In this document: piece after piece, positions 8,827 to 15,689 of the stretch
How positions within the stretch are numbered: the stretch's first letter is position 1
Layout: each line of letters opens with the position of its first letter
Assembly (NCBI GenBank): GCA_963729935.1
Contig: CAVSPW010000002.1
Location: 930,001-994,000 of the forward strand
Source: CAIKMD01 sp963729935
GTDB lineage: Bacteria > Pseudomonadota > Alphaproteobacteria > ATCC43930 > CGMCC-115725
Direction: 5' to 3'
Length of the DNA: 64,000 nt
Program-made: the position numbers and the translations under genes
Notes under the pieces: model-generated
Database searches by the model: none
What the model was told of the DNA's origin: nothing
What the model saw: only the letters and a program-made list of their open reading frames with translations

Positions 8827-9101
8827 AAGTTTCCCGAGGAGATGTCCTTGAGCACCTGCTTCTCAAGCGAGAGATCGGCGACCAACCGCCGCAATCGAGC
8901 GTTCTCTTTCTCCAGATCCTTCAGCCGACGCACCTGATCAAGGTCGAGCCCGCCATACTCCTTGCGCCACCGGTAGTAACTCTGCGCCGATATCCCCGCC
9001 TGGCGGCACGCGATCGGTATCGATTTACCCTGAGCCAACGCGACTTCAATCTGCCGTAGCAGCGTCACGATCTGCTCAGCGCCAAAACCCTTTCTTGCCA
9101 T
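8823..9101 (-). CDS. IS3-family transposase OrfA
   Basis: A 92-residue protein with an N-terminal helix-turn-helix (GFGAEQIVTLLRQIEVALAQ, ACRQAGISAQSYYRWRKEYG) followed by a leucine-zipper-like helix (DLEKENARLRRLVADLSLEK), the standard layout of IS3 OrfA, which binds the IS ends and pairs with OrfB. It is complete, but its OrfB partner is truncated, so it is an orphan. ATG 9101 lies about 60 bases inside the left end of the element. Confidence 0.9.
   Translation of the reverse strand: MARKGFGAEQIVTLLRQIEVALAQGKSIPIACRQAGISAQSYYRWRKEYGGLDLDQVRRLKDLEKENARLRRLVADLSLEKQVLKDISSGNL
8829..8835 (-). promoter_or_regulatory. Slippery heptamer G-GGA-AAC for -1 frameshifting (IS3 orfA to orfB)
   Basis: On the minus strand the end of orfA reads (TC)G GGA AAC TTG TAA. 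GGGAAAC fits X-XXY-YYZ with orfA in the zero frame, and slipping back one base enters the orfB frame (GGG AAA CTT GTA AGC). IS3 elements are known to make OrfAB by this mechanism. The placement 3 bases before the orfA stop is seen directly; its use is inferred. Confidence 0.6.
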
Positions 9102-9256
9102 GACCTGTTCGTTTCCAAGCTAATTCTCTCACAGCGCTTGGTCCAAAAAATACCGGTCAGGTCACGAGCGCATCGTGGATCGCAGCCAACGCTTTCCTCG
9201 ATTTGGCGGCCAGTTAGCGCCGCTTGTCGATCCTGAGGGCTTAAGGGCGCCGACTG

Positions 9257-9667
9257 TCATCGGTATTTCGGCGGCAGCAAGTCCGGATCGCCTCCCTCGA
9301 CGAAAACTCCGTCCGCCTTCAGCGCGTAGAACTCCGGCTCTTGCAGGTCCATTCCGTGGTTTTGCGTTACCTCGACGAGTTCCACCAAATCGATTTCCTC
9401 ACCGTCTTCCTCAATGAAATCGCAAGAGAGGCGTTCAAGGTCCGCGAGCCCAAGTCTCTCCTCGATCTCGAAACACAAGCTTGCCGCGACCTCCTTTGCG
9501 CGGTCGAGACTGGCATGCTCAAGACAAACGCGCACGAGGCCATTGAGCCGGACGTACATGAAGACCTTGATCCGCTTGCCGGTTCCAGGTGTGACGGCCG
9601 CGCGATGCGCGGCGCCGGGTGCGGCCTCGTTCTTTGCTGTAATTGCGATGGGTTTCCGCTTGCTCAC
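9257..9667 (-). CDS. Hypothetical protein, acidic C-terminal half
   Basis: I prefer GTG 9667 (MSKRKPIAITAK...) because AAAGGA lies 7 bases upstream; an in-frame ATG at 9712 has no such site. The 136-residue product has a basic, low-complexity first 30 residues, then a compact domain: a beta-like stretch KRIKVFMYVRLNGLVRVCLE, a helix SLDRAKEVAASLCFEIEERL and an acidic tail with EEDGEEIDLVELVEV ending in DPDLLPPKYR. I do not recognise the family. It stands alone on the minus strand between the IS remnant and the SRAP operon. Confidence 0.5.
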   Translation of the reverse strand: MSKRKPIAITAKNEAAPGAAHRAAVTPGTGKRIKVFMYVRLNGLVRVCLEHASLDRAKEVAASLCFEIEERLGLADLERLSCDFIEEDGEEIDLVELVEVTQNHGMDLQEPEFYALKADGVFVEGGDPDLLPPKYR

Positions 9668-9712
9668 TTGCGTTCCTTTCCAAGATTGATCGTCCGTTAT
9701 CGTTGCGCTCAC

Positions 9713-10038
9713 GGCCAGTGAGCACCAAAATCCGCCCGGGGGTCGCGCTTGACCGGTCCCGAAGATCGGGGCGCCCGATGGGGCCTACCGCCTCGACCGC
9801 CCACTGGCGTCCTCGCTTTCAGATCCTGGAGTTGGATATGGGATCGGCAGACGCGGGGCGATCGACCTCGATATCGATACCTCAGTGGTTTTTCCGATAT
9901 CGACGCCGTCACGCCGCCGCGACCGCTACCTGCGCGAAGGCGTAGAAGCGGAGCTGGCCGCGACCCATCTTGACGATATGGTTGCGGCCGAAGCTGAGCT
10001 GCGAGGCATCGAAGCCCGCGACCGGAAATCCTGATTGC
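9713..10038. other. Stretch without a supportable gene
   Basis: No open frame here has a convincing start and family signature. One minus-strand frame (9909-10049, TTG start inside the SRAP 3' end, 46 codons) encodes GFDASQLSFGRNHIVKMGRG and looks more protein-like than its neighbours; it may be a small coupled gene or a gene fragment. Two copies of GATATCGA occur within about 40 bases near 9870-9905. Confidence 0.3.
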
Positions 10039-10701
10039 TCAGACAGCAAGGGGCTCGGCGAGTTCGGCGCCCTGGTTCTTGACGTTGCCGATGCGCCTGT
10101 CCACGGCCCACATCGTCATGCGCTCTGAGGGGAATGGCCGGAGCAGCGCAGCAGGATTTGGCAGCGGCTCTTCGCCCAGCCATTCCGCCCAGTCTTCAGC
10201 GCCGAGGATCACCGGCATGCGGTCGTGGATCGAGGCCATGAGATCGTTCGCCGCGGTGGTGATGACGGTGCAAGAGCGCACCGGCTCGGCGCCCTTTCTC
10301 CACTCCTCCCAGAGACCGGCCAGCATTATGGGCTGCTTGTTGCCGAGCGCGATCATGAACGGCTGCTTGTCGCCCTTGCGCCACTCGTAAAAACCGTCGA
10401 CCACAACGAGGCAGCGCCGGCCGGCTTTCCACGCATTCCGGTATGCAGGCTTCGCTGCGACCGTTTCGGCGCGAGCGTTGAATGTCGCCCCGCTCATCTT
10501 GGGCTGGTCGCTGTAAGCCGGGATCAGGCCCCAGTACATCAATTCGAGCGTCCGCTCTCCCTTGGCCGAGGTGACCACCGGCACTTGCGTCGTCGGTGCG
10601 ACGTTGTAACGGGGCTTGTAGTCTAGAATCCTGTCCCAGCGGACGTGCAGGATTTCCTTCGTCAGCGACACATCCTCGGGAAGCTTCACGCGACCGCACA
10701 T
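10039..10701 (-). CDS. SRAP domain protein (YedK/HMCES-like)
   Basis: SRAP proteins crosslink to abasic sites in single-stranded DNA through a cysteine that becomes residue 2 after Met removal. I place the start at 10701 so that the product begins MCGRVKLPEDV, with C2 as the catalytic residue; an ATG three codons upstream would bury it. Other family features are PRYNVAPTTQVPVV (catalytic Asn region), WGLIPAYSD, FNARAETV, CLVVVDGFYEW with its glutamate, and CTVITTAAND followed by IHDRMPVIL with the active-site histidine. Length 220 matches the family. Its ATG shares one base with the stop of the upstream small gene (TAATG), so translation is probably coupled. Confidence 0.93.
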   Translation of the reverse strand: MCGRVKLPEDVSLTKEILHVRWDRILDYKPRYNVAPTTQVPVVTSAKGERTLELMYWGLIPAYSDQPKMSGATFNARAETVAAKPAYRNAWKAGRRCLVVVDGFYEWRKGDKQPFMIALGNKQPIMLAGLWEEWRKGAEPVRSCTVITTAANDLMASIHDRMPVILGAEDWAEWLGEEPLPNPAALLRPFPSERMTMWAVDRRIGNVKNQGAELAEPLAV

Positions 10702-11051
10702 TATTGCCACCCATCATCCAGGTCGATTAGCCGCCAGAGATTAACGCGCATTTCCGGGGCCATCGCGTCCTCGATCGCTACGAGGCGTCTGCCAGCGTCT
10801 CTGTGCTTGGACACCAGGCCACGCATTTCGCGATCAATCAGCCGGCGTTCGGCGGCCTCTGCCGATTTGCGCCGAGAGCTAAATTGCTTCAACTGCACCT
10901 GTGTTTCGATCATCACTTTTCGTGTCTCAAGCGCCAGAGCGAAGAGATTGGTGCGGCCTCGTAAGCCTGTAGAGATAATTTCGATGACGCCTTGAGCATC
11001 GTTGCTCTTATCGGAGCCGAATTCGTTGTCATTGTCGGCCTTGTGCGCCAT
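10701..11051 (-). CDS. Hypothetical coiled-coil-like protein upstream of SRAP
   Basis: A 116-residue charged protein: an acidic, asparagine-rich N-terminus (MAHKADNDNEFGSDKSND), then long amphipathic helices with KVMIETQVQLKQFSSRRKSA and EAAERRLIDREMRGLVSKHR, and a C-terminal MRVNLWRLIDLDDGWQ. No family recognised. Its stop overlaps the SRAP start by one base, which supports it being a real gene in the same transcript, possibly acting with the SRAP protein; that role is inferred only from position. Confidence 0.65.
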   Translation of the reverse strand: MAHKADNDNEFGSDKSNDAQGVIEIISTGLRGRTNLFALALETRKVMIETQVQLKQFSSRRKSAEAAERRLIDREMRGLVSKHRDAGRRLVAIEDAMAPEMRVNLWRLIDLDDGWQ

Positions 11052-11083
11052 ATGCTTCTACGTATCCACGCCAATGATGACTG

Positions 11084-11272
11084 TCAGCTCACACGCTCGC
11101 CCGCGCGACGTGATGTTCTCCGAAGCGCCGTAATCGCTTCCAACACACCCTTGAAGAACCTTTGCCCGTCCATGTCGCCCTCGGCCAACAATTCTTCGGC
11201 ACGCTGAGCCGCAATCAACTCCGCATCCTCGCTATGCTCTTTGATGAGGATGTTCGCCGCGCGCCAAGACAA
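11084..11272 (-). CDS. Small hypothetical protein
   Basis: A 62-residue protein, MSWRAANILIKEHSEDAELI..., whose middle (AAQRAEELLAEGDMDGQRF) and end (FKGVLEAITALRR) resemble a short helical protein common in alphaproteobacterial genomes, known to me only as hypothetical. It lies 32 bases upstream of the 116-residue gene on the same strand and may be the first gene of the SRAP operon. Confidence 0.6.
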   Translation of the reverse strand: MSWRAANILIKEHSEDAELIAAQRAEELLAEGDMDGQRFFKGVLEAITALRRTSRRAGERVS

Positions 11273-11361
11273 GAGTCGGGATCAGCGATCAATTGCGTGC
11301 GCTTTCCGTTCCGGGGCACGGTAGAACGCACTAGGAACTGGCACAAGCGCCGCGCCCGACG

Positions 11362-11517
11362 CTAATTGCAGCGGCCCGTTTGGCTTTCGGCGCGCCGGGC
11401 CTCCTCCTCATCAATCTCGGCGAGCAGCAGGAAGGATTCCTTCACCGCCGCGTCCTCTGCCTCTTCGGCGCGGCGGCGATAGCTGGCGGCGCGCTCGCGC
11501 AGAGCTTTCGTATCCAT
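11362..11517 (-). CDS. Small helical hypothetical protein
   Basis: A 51-residue protein starting MDTKALRERAASYRRRAEEA and continuing with KESFLLLAEIDEEEARRAES. Short alphaproteobacterial proteins of this form (an RxRAxxYRxxAxxA helix followed by LLxLAxxxExxA) are common and uncharacterised. The frame is open far upstream, but that part is arginine-rich and looks non-coding, so I take the internal ATG at 11517. No strong ribosome binding site is visible. Confidence 0.5.
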   Translation of the reverse strand: MDTKALRERAASYRRRAEEAEDAAVKESFLLLAEIDEEEARRAESQTGRCN

Positions 11518-11846
11518 GATCCGGATTTCTATTTTGATAAATCTCGGCCGGAGACGGCGGCGGCGCCTTGATCTAACGCGATCTGCTTTGCCAGTTTTCC
11601 TTGTCCTCCCAACGCGATAGAATGCTGTCTTTCGCGGCCCCGAATAGGGGCTTGGAGTGCGCGCCACGGGGCCAGAGCAAGGCTCAGCACGGAGCCTTCG
11701 CAAGAACGTTAAACGAGGCGACGATGCCTGCCGTAAGGCCGCTCGAACCGCGAGAAATGTCGCGCCGTTTGCACGACGCTGCGCGTCTGTCGATGACATC
11801 ACGCTGAAACGTCAGATCGCGGAAGCCGGGCTTACTCTCGCTGAGT
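11518..11846. other. Stretch before the IS481 element, possibly holding a truncated gene
   Basis: The plus strand has a short frame MPAVRPLEPREMSRRLHDAA beginning at 11724, and in a different frame the residues VDDITLKRQIAEAGLTLAEL run straight into the left end of the IS481 element. The second piece looks like a helical protein segment and may be a gene cut by the insertion. I cannot assign a family or show a common frame. Confidence 0.25.
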
Positions 11847-12899
11847 TAGATGTTTGGTCCCGGATTTTGATGGTGCATTCTTGTCGTCCGACTGGAAGGA
11901 TGCGCTATGAGACAGATTCTCCACGGGAGCGCCACCACGACAGAGGCGGTGCGTCGAGCGATACAGCATAGTCAAGAGAGCCTGAGGGCTCTGGCGAAGC
12001 GCTACGGGATCAACCAGAAGACCGTGGCCAAGTGGAAACGAAGGACATCGGTAATCGATGTCCCCACCGGCCCGAAGAACGCCAGATCCACCGTGCTGTC
12101 AGTCGAAGAGGAGGCGGTCGTCGTCGCCTTTCGCCGGCACACACTGTTGCCGCTGGACGATTGCCTGTATGCCCTCCAGCCAACCATTCCGCATCTGACC
12201 CGATCATCGCTGCACCGCTGCCTGCAGCGCCATGGCATCTCTCAGCTTCCACAGATCCAAGGCGAAGCCTCCGCCAAGCGTAAGTTCAAAACCTATCCCA
12301 TCGGCTATTTCCATATCGACATCGCCGAAGTCCGAACTCAGCAAGGCAAGCTCTACCTCCTCGTGGCAATCGACCGCACATCCAAGTTCGCCTTCGTCGA
12401 ACTGCATGAGAAGGTCGTACGCCGTACCGCCGCCGACTTCCTCCGACACCTGATCGCGGCCGTCCCCTACAAGGTCCACACGGTGCTCACCGACAACGGC
12501 ACGCACTTCACGACACCCGGCAATACCAGCTCTGCCGCTCCAGACATCAAGGCCGCGATCGAAGCGGGAGAACCCGTTTGGGCTCACGCCTTCGAATACG
12601 CCTGCGCTCGGTGTGATATCGATCATCGGTTGACCAAACCGAGGCATCCTTGGACAAACGGTCAAGTCGAGCGGATGAACCGAACGCTGAAAGATGCGAC
12701 CGTCAAACGATACTTCTACGAAACACACGATCAGCTGCGAGCCCATCTTGCCGACTTCGTCACAGCCTACAACTTCGCTCGGCAACTCAAGACCCTGAAG
12801 GGGCTTACCCCTTACGAATACATCTGCAAGCTCTGGACAAAAGAGCCGTACAGATTCACCCTCAACCCGCTCCACCAGATGCCGGGACTAAACATCTAG
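11847..12899 (+). mobile_element. IS481-family insertion sequence with 17-bp inverted ends
   Basis: The ends are TAGATGTTTGGTCCCGG at 11847-11863 and its inverted copy CCGGGACTAAACATCTA at 12883-12899, with one mismatch in 17. Between them lies one transposase gene. The last codons and stop (AAC ATC TAG) sit inside the right inverted repeat, so the element is very compact (about 1.05 kb). I see no direct target duplication in the flanks (...CTGAGT on the left, GCGGAAG... on the right). If the ends start at TGTTT instead, the flanking tetranucleotides are TAGA and TCTA. Confidence 0.8.
11907..12899 (+). CDS. IS481-family transposase
   Basis: A 330-residue DDE transposase preceded by AAGGA at suitable spacing. 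The N-terminus has helix-turn-helix segments (LRALAKRYGINQKTVAKWKR and LTRSSLHRCLQRHGI). The integrase core has D138 in YFHIDIAEV, D196 in VLTDNGTHF and E255 in TNGQVERMNRTLKD. The spacing between the second D and E is longer than usual because of an inserted loop (GNTSSAAPDIKAAIEAGE), which I associate with one IS481 subgroup. The frame is intact, so the element may still be active. Confidence 0.92.
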   Translation: MRQILHGSATTTEAVRRAIQHSQESLRALAKRYGINQKTVAKWKRRTSVIDVPTGPKNARSTVLSVEEEAVVVAFRRHTLLPLDDCLYALQPTIPHLTRSSLHRCLQRHGISQLPQIQGEASAKRKFKTYPIGYFHIDIAEVRTQQGKLYLLVAIDRTSKFAFVELHEKVVRRTAADFLRHLIAAVPYKVHTVLTDNGTHFTTPGNTSSAAPDIKAAIEAGEPVWAHAFEYACARCDIDHRLTKPRHPWTNGQVERMNRTLKDATVKRYFYETHDQLRAHLADFVTAYNFARQLKTLKGLTPYEYICKLWTKEPYRFTLNPLHQMPGLNI

Positions 12900-13046
12900 C
12901 GGAAGCGCCAGACCGCCAGGGCGATGGGCGCTGATATCCGGCGAGGCTTCTTTTTCCGCGATGCGGTTTACCGCTGCGCCTCAGGTTCATAGAACGACCA
13001 GCAAGCTTCATCGGACACGCGAGGGTGCCGGTGCTAGACTTTCCTC

Positions 13047-13261
13047 ATGAACCCAGAGCCACCGATCAAACCAGGGCAGCGATTCCGGGATGCGCAGCCA
13101 AGCATCTTCGGCCGCAGCGGGCGGAATGGATCGTGAAGGACGCATTCGTCGGACCTGATGGCCTATGGCACAGTCGCATGTTCCTCGCCTCCGACCCGAG
13201 CCATACCAAGACGATCTCGGCCAACGTGCTGACCGATCGGCGGCGGTTTATCCCAAGCTGA
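13047..13261 (+). pseudogene. Small conserved alphaproteobacterial protein, frameshifted
   Basis: From ATG 13047 the DNA reads MNPEPPIKPGQRFRDAQPSI then FGRS and hits a stop at 13134. From 13118, one frame back, it reads RAEWIVKDAFVGPDGLWHSR then MFLASDPSHTKTISANVLTD and RRRFIPS. Joined, these match the layout of a small alphaproteobacterial protein I know (PGQRFRD...FGRS...EW.V...DG..YAR...D...KT.....L.DRRR). A single missing base near 13118-13121 explains the break. Either a real pseudogene or a sequence error. Confidence 0.5.
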
Positions 13262-13462
13262 CAATGATCCGACAAAAGAACGGCTGTTGCTTGAGCAAAG
13301 CGAGGATTTTCTCATTTTGCGCCTGCATCGCGGTAAGGACGGCAAACGTTCCACTACCGCCGATCTTGAACGCTTTCGTCCTTAAAATTGAATCTTTCCG
13401 GACGAGGTTTGAATCATTTCGTCCGTTTCTTTGAATGGTTTCGCTATCTCCTACACGAGAAT

Positions 13463-13539
13463 TGGTGGGCCCGGCAGGACTCGAACCTGCGACAACGCCG
13501 TTATGAGCGGCGCGTTCTAACCAGCTGAACTACAGGCCC
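13463..13539 (-). tRNA. tRNA-Ile(CAT) (lysidine-type)
   Basis: A 77-base cloverleaf on the minus strand with encoded CCA. Acceptor GGGCCTG pairs with CGGGCCC (one T-G pair), the D arm reads TAGTTCAGCTGGTTAGAACG, the anticodon loop is CTCATAA with anticodon CAT at 13503-13505, and the T arm is CAGGTTCGAATCCTG. The GGGCC acceptor and position beside rpoD fit the alphaproteobacterial Ile2 tRNA (C34 changed to lysidine by TilS) better than elongator tRNA-Met, but sequence alone does not fully exclude Met. Its 3' end marks the edge of the accessory segment. Confidence 0.85.
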
Positions 13540-13589
13540 AGATGCGTGATCAGCCTCCAGGCAACAGCTTAGGGCCGATGCGGGAAAGC

Positions 13590-15545
13590 TCAAGTGTCGA
13601 GGAAGCTGCGAAGCTTGCGCGAGCGGCTCGGATGTTTGAGCTTCCTGAGCGCCTTCGCCTCGATCTGGCGTATGCGCTCGCGCGTCACCGAGAATTGCTG
13701 ACCGACCTCCTCGAGCGTGTGGTCAGTGTTCATGCCGATGCCGAAGCGCATCCGCAAAACACGCTCCTCGCGCGGCGTGAGCGAGGCGAGAACCCGGGTC
13801 GTCGTCTCGCGCAGATTGGCCTGGATCGCCGCGTCAACGGGCAGGACCGCGTTCTTGTCCTCGATGAAATCGCCCAGATGCGAATCTTCCTCATCGCCGA
13901 TGGGCGTCTCGAGGCTGATCGGCTCCTTGGCGATCTTCAGCACCTTGCGCACTTTCTCCAAGGGCATGGCGAGCTTTTCCGCCAACTCCTCGGGCGTCGG
14001 CTCGCGGCCGATCTCGTGCAGCATCTGGCGCGAGGTGCGCACCAGCTTGTTGATGGTCTCGATCATGTGCACGGGAATGCGGATGGTGCGCGCCTGATCG
14101 GCGATCGAGCGGGTGATCGCCTGGCGGATCCACCACGTCGCGTAGGTCGAGAATTTATAGCCGCGGCGATACTCGAATTTATCGACCGCCTTCATCAGGC
14201 CGATATTGCCTTCCTGAATGAGATCGAGGAATTGCAAGCCCCGGTTGGTGTATTTCTTGGCGATCGAAATGACGAGACGGAGATTGGCCTCGACCATTTC
14301 CTTCTTGGCGCGGCCGGCTTCGCGCTCGCCGCGCTGCACGGTCTGGACGATGCGGCGGAATTCGACCGGCGGCACGCCCGCATCGGCCGCGACCAGCGTC
14401 ACCTCGGCGCGCAGCGCCTTGACCTCGTTGGCGTGTTTGCCGACGAGACCCGACCACCCCTTGCCGTGAAGGCGCTTGACCTGCTGCAGCCAGTCGGGCG
14501 CGAGTTCGAAGCCCATATGGTGGTTCAAGAAATCTTGCCGCTTGACGCCGCAGCTCTCGGCCAGCCGGAGCATCTTGCCTTCCGCCGTGACGAGCCGGCA
14601 ATTCAACGCGTAAAGCTGATCGACGAGTTGCTCGATGCGCGCATTGTTGAGGCGCACGCTCTTCATCGCCTCGACGATCTGGTCCTTGAGCTTGTCATAG
14701 CTCCGCTCGGCCGTCTTGCCGAGCTCTTCGCCCTCGTTCAGCGATTTGAGGCGATTGTCCTGGCGCTTCTGCAGCTTCTTGTAGAGCGCCGCGATCTCGT
14801 CAAGGATCGCGAGCACGCCGGGCTTCAACTCCGCTTCCATCGCGGCGAGCGAGATCGCGGCTTCCTCGGTTTCTCCCTCTTCGCCTTCGGCACCGGGCTC
14901 GGGCTCCTCGGCCTCCGCCGCGGGCTGTTCCGCGGCGCCGTCGCCACCGGCCTGCTTGGCCGCTTCCTCGCTCTCGAACGCATTGTTGCCGTAGGTCGCG
15001 TCGAGATCGACGATGTCCCGCAGCAGCATCCGATTTTCCATCAGCGCATCGCGCCAGCCGATGAGCGCGCGCATGGTGAGCGGGCTCTCGCAGATGCCGC
15101 CGATCATCATCTCGCGGCCGGCCTCGATGCGCTTGGCGATCGCGATTTCGCCTTCGCGCGACAACAGCTCGACCGAGCCCATCTCGCGCAGATACATGCG
15201 AACCGGATCGTCGGTGCGCCCGATATCCGCATCGTCGAGATTGCCGCCGGAACGAACCTCGCCGTCTTCTTCGCCGTCGCCCGAAGGCGCTTCCTCGGCT
15301 TCCTCGCTTTCGACGAGATTGATGCCGAGCTCGGAGAGCATCGTCATCGTGTCCTCGATCTGCTCCGAGGACACCTGATCGGCGGGCAGAGCCGCGTTCA
15401 GCTCATCATAGGTGACGTAACCGCGTTCCTTGCCGCGGGCGACCATTTTCTTGATCGTCGCCGCGACCGCGTCGAGCAACGGCGTTTCGGCCGCCTCTTC
15501 GCGCCCCTCCGCACTTTCCGCCGTGCCCGCCGACTTACCCGCCAT
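13590..15545 (-). CDS. rpoD: RNA polymerase sigma factor RpoD (sigma-70)
   Basis: A 651-residue primary sigma factor. Region 1.1 is at the N-terminus (VTYDELNAALPADQVSSEQI), followed by an acidic linker (about residues 80-105) and a long non-conserved region with poly-acidic and AE-rich stretches. Region 2 holds NLRLVISIAKKYTNRGLQFL and, near residues 460-480, KFSTYATWWIRQAITRSIAD for -10 recognition. Region 4 near 600-640 contains the helix-turn-helix (TLEEVGQQFSVTRERIRQIE) for the -35 element. It is downstream of dnaG with a 144-base gap, the usual macromolecular-synthesis order, and the tRNA-Ile gene follows. Confidence 0.98.
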   Translation of the reverse strand: MAGKSAGTAESAEGREEAAETPLLDAVAATIKKMVARGKERGYVTYDELNAALPADQVSSEQIEDTMTMLSELGINLVESEEAEEAPSGDGEEDGEVRSGGNLDDADIGRTDDPVRMYLREMGSVELLSREGEIAIAKRIEAGREMMIGGICESPLTMRALIGWRDALMENRMLLRDIVDLDATYGNNAFESEEAAKQAGGDGAAEQPAAEAEEPEPGAEGEEGETEEAAISLAAMEAELKPGVLAILDEIAALYKKLQKRQDNRLKSLNEGEELGKTAERSYDKLKDQIVEAMKSVRLNNARIEQLVDQLYALNCRLVTAEGKMLRLAESCGVKRQDFLNHHMGFELAPDWLQQVKRLHGKGWSGLVGKHANEVKALRAEVTLVAADAGVPPVEFRRIVQTVQRGEREAGRAKKEMVEANLRLVISIAKKYTNRGLQFLDLIQEGNIGLMKAVDKFEYRRGYKFSTYATWWIRQAITRSIADQARTIRIPVHMIETINKLVRTSRQMLHEIGREPTPEELAEKLAMPLEKVRKVLKIAKEPISLETPIGDEEDSHLGDFIEDKNAVLPVDAAIQANLRETTTRVLASLTPREERVLRMRFGIGMNTDHTLEEVGQQFSVTRERIRQIEAKALRKLKHPSRSRKLRSFLDT

Positions 15546-15689
15546 GTGCGTCCCGCCGTGAAATGATATCCAGCAATGAATGCGGACGACGCCAAGGCCG
15601 AGGCCCGCGCCAATTCACATTCCGTTAAATATTCTCCCGCCGCATAGACCCCCGGCCTTGCCCACCGGCCCGTCGCCGGGCCCCATTCC

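Larger units (their letters stand above)
8395..9164 (-). mobile_element. IS3-family element, 5' part (orfA plus truncated orfB)
   Basis: Minus-strand element with its left terminus at about 9164, reading TGACCTGACCGGTA inward. It contains a complete orfA, a -1 slippery heptamer and the first 145 or so codons of orfB (helix-turn-helix_21 region). It stops at LRLMALI, where cfa-derived sequence begins. The DDE integrase core and right end are gone, so it cannot move on its own. This IS type differs from the remnant at 7535-7886, although both have TGACCTGA termini. Confidence 0.8.

Noticed and set aside
12883..12899. Right inverted repeat of IS481 as a terminator
   Set aside because: It pairs with the left end a kilobase away, has no local stem, and no T-tract follows.
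13542..15566. A 674-codon plus-strand frame opposite rpoD
   Set aside because: It is the antisense shadow of rpoD, produced by high GC and few stops; the minus-strand frame is full-length RpoD with all sigma regions.
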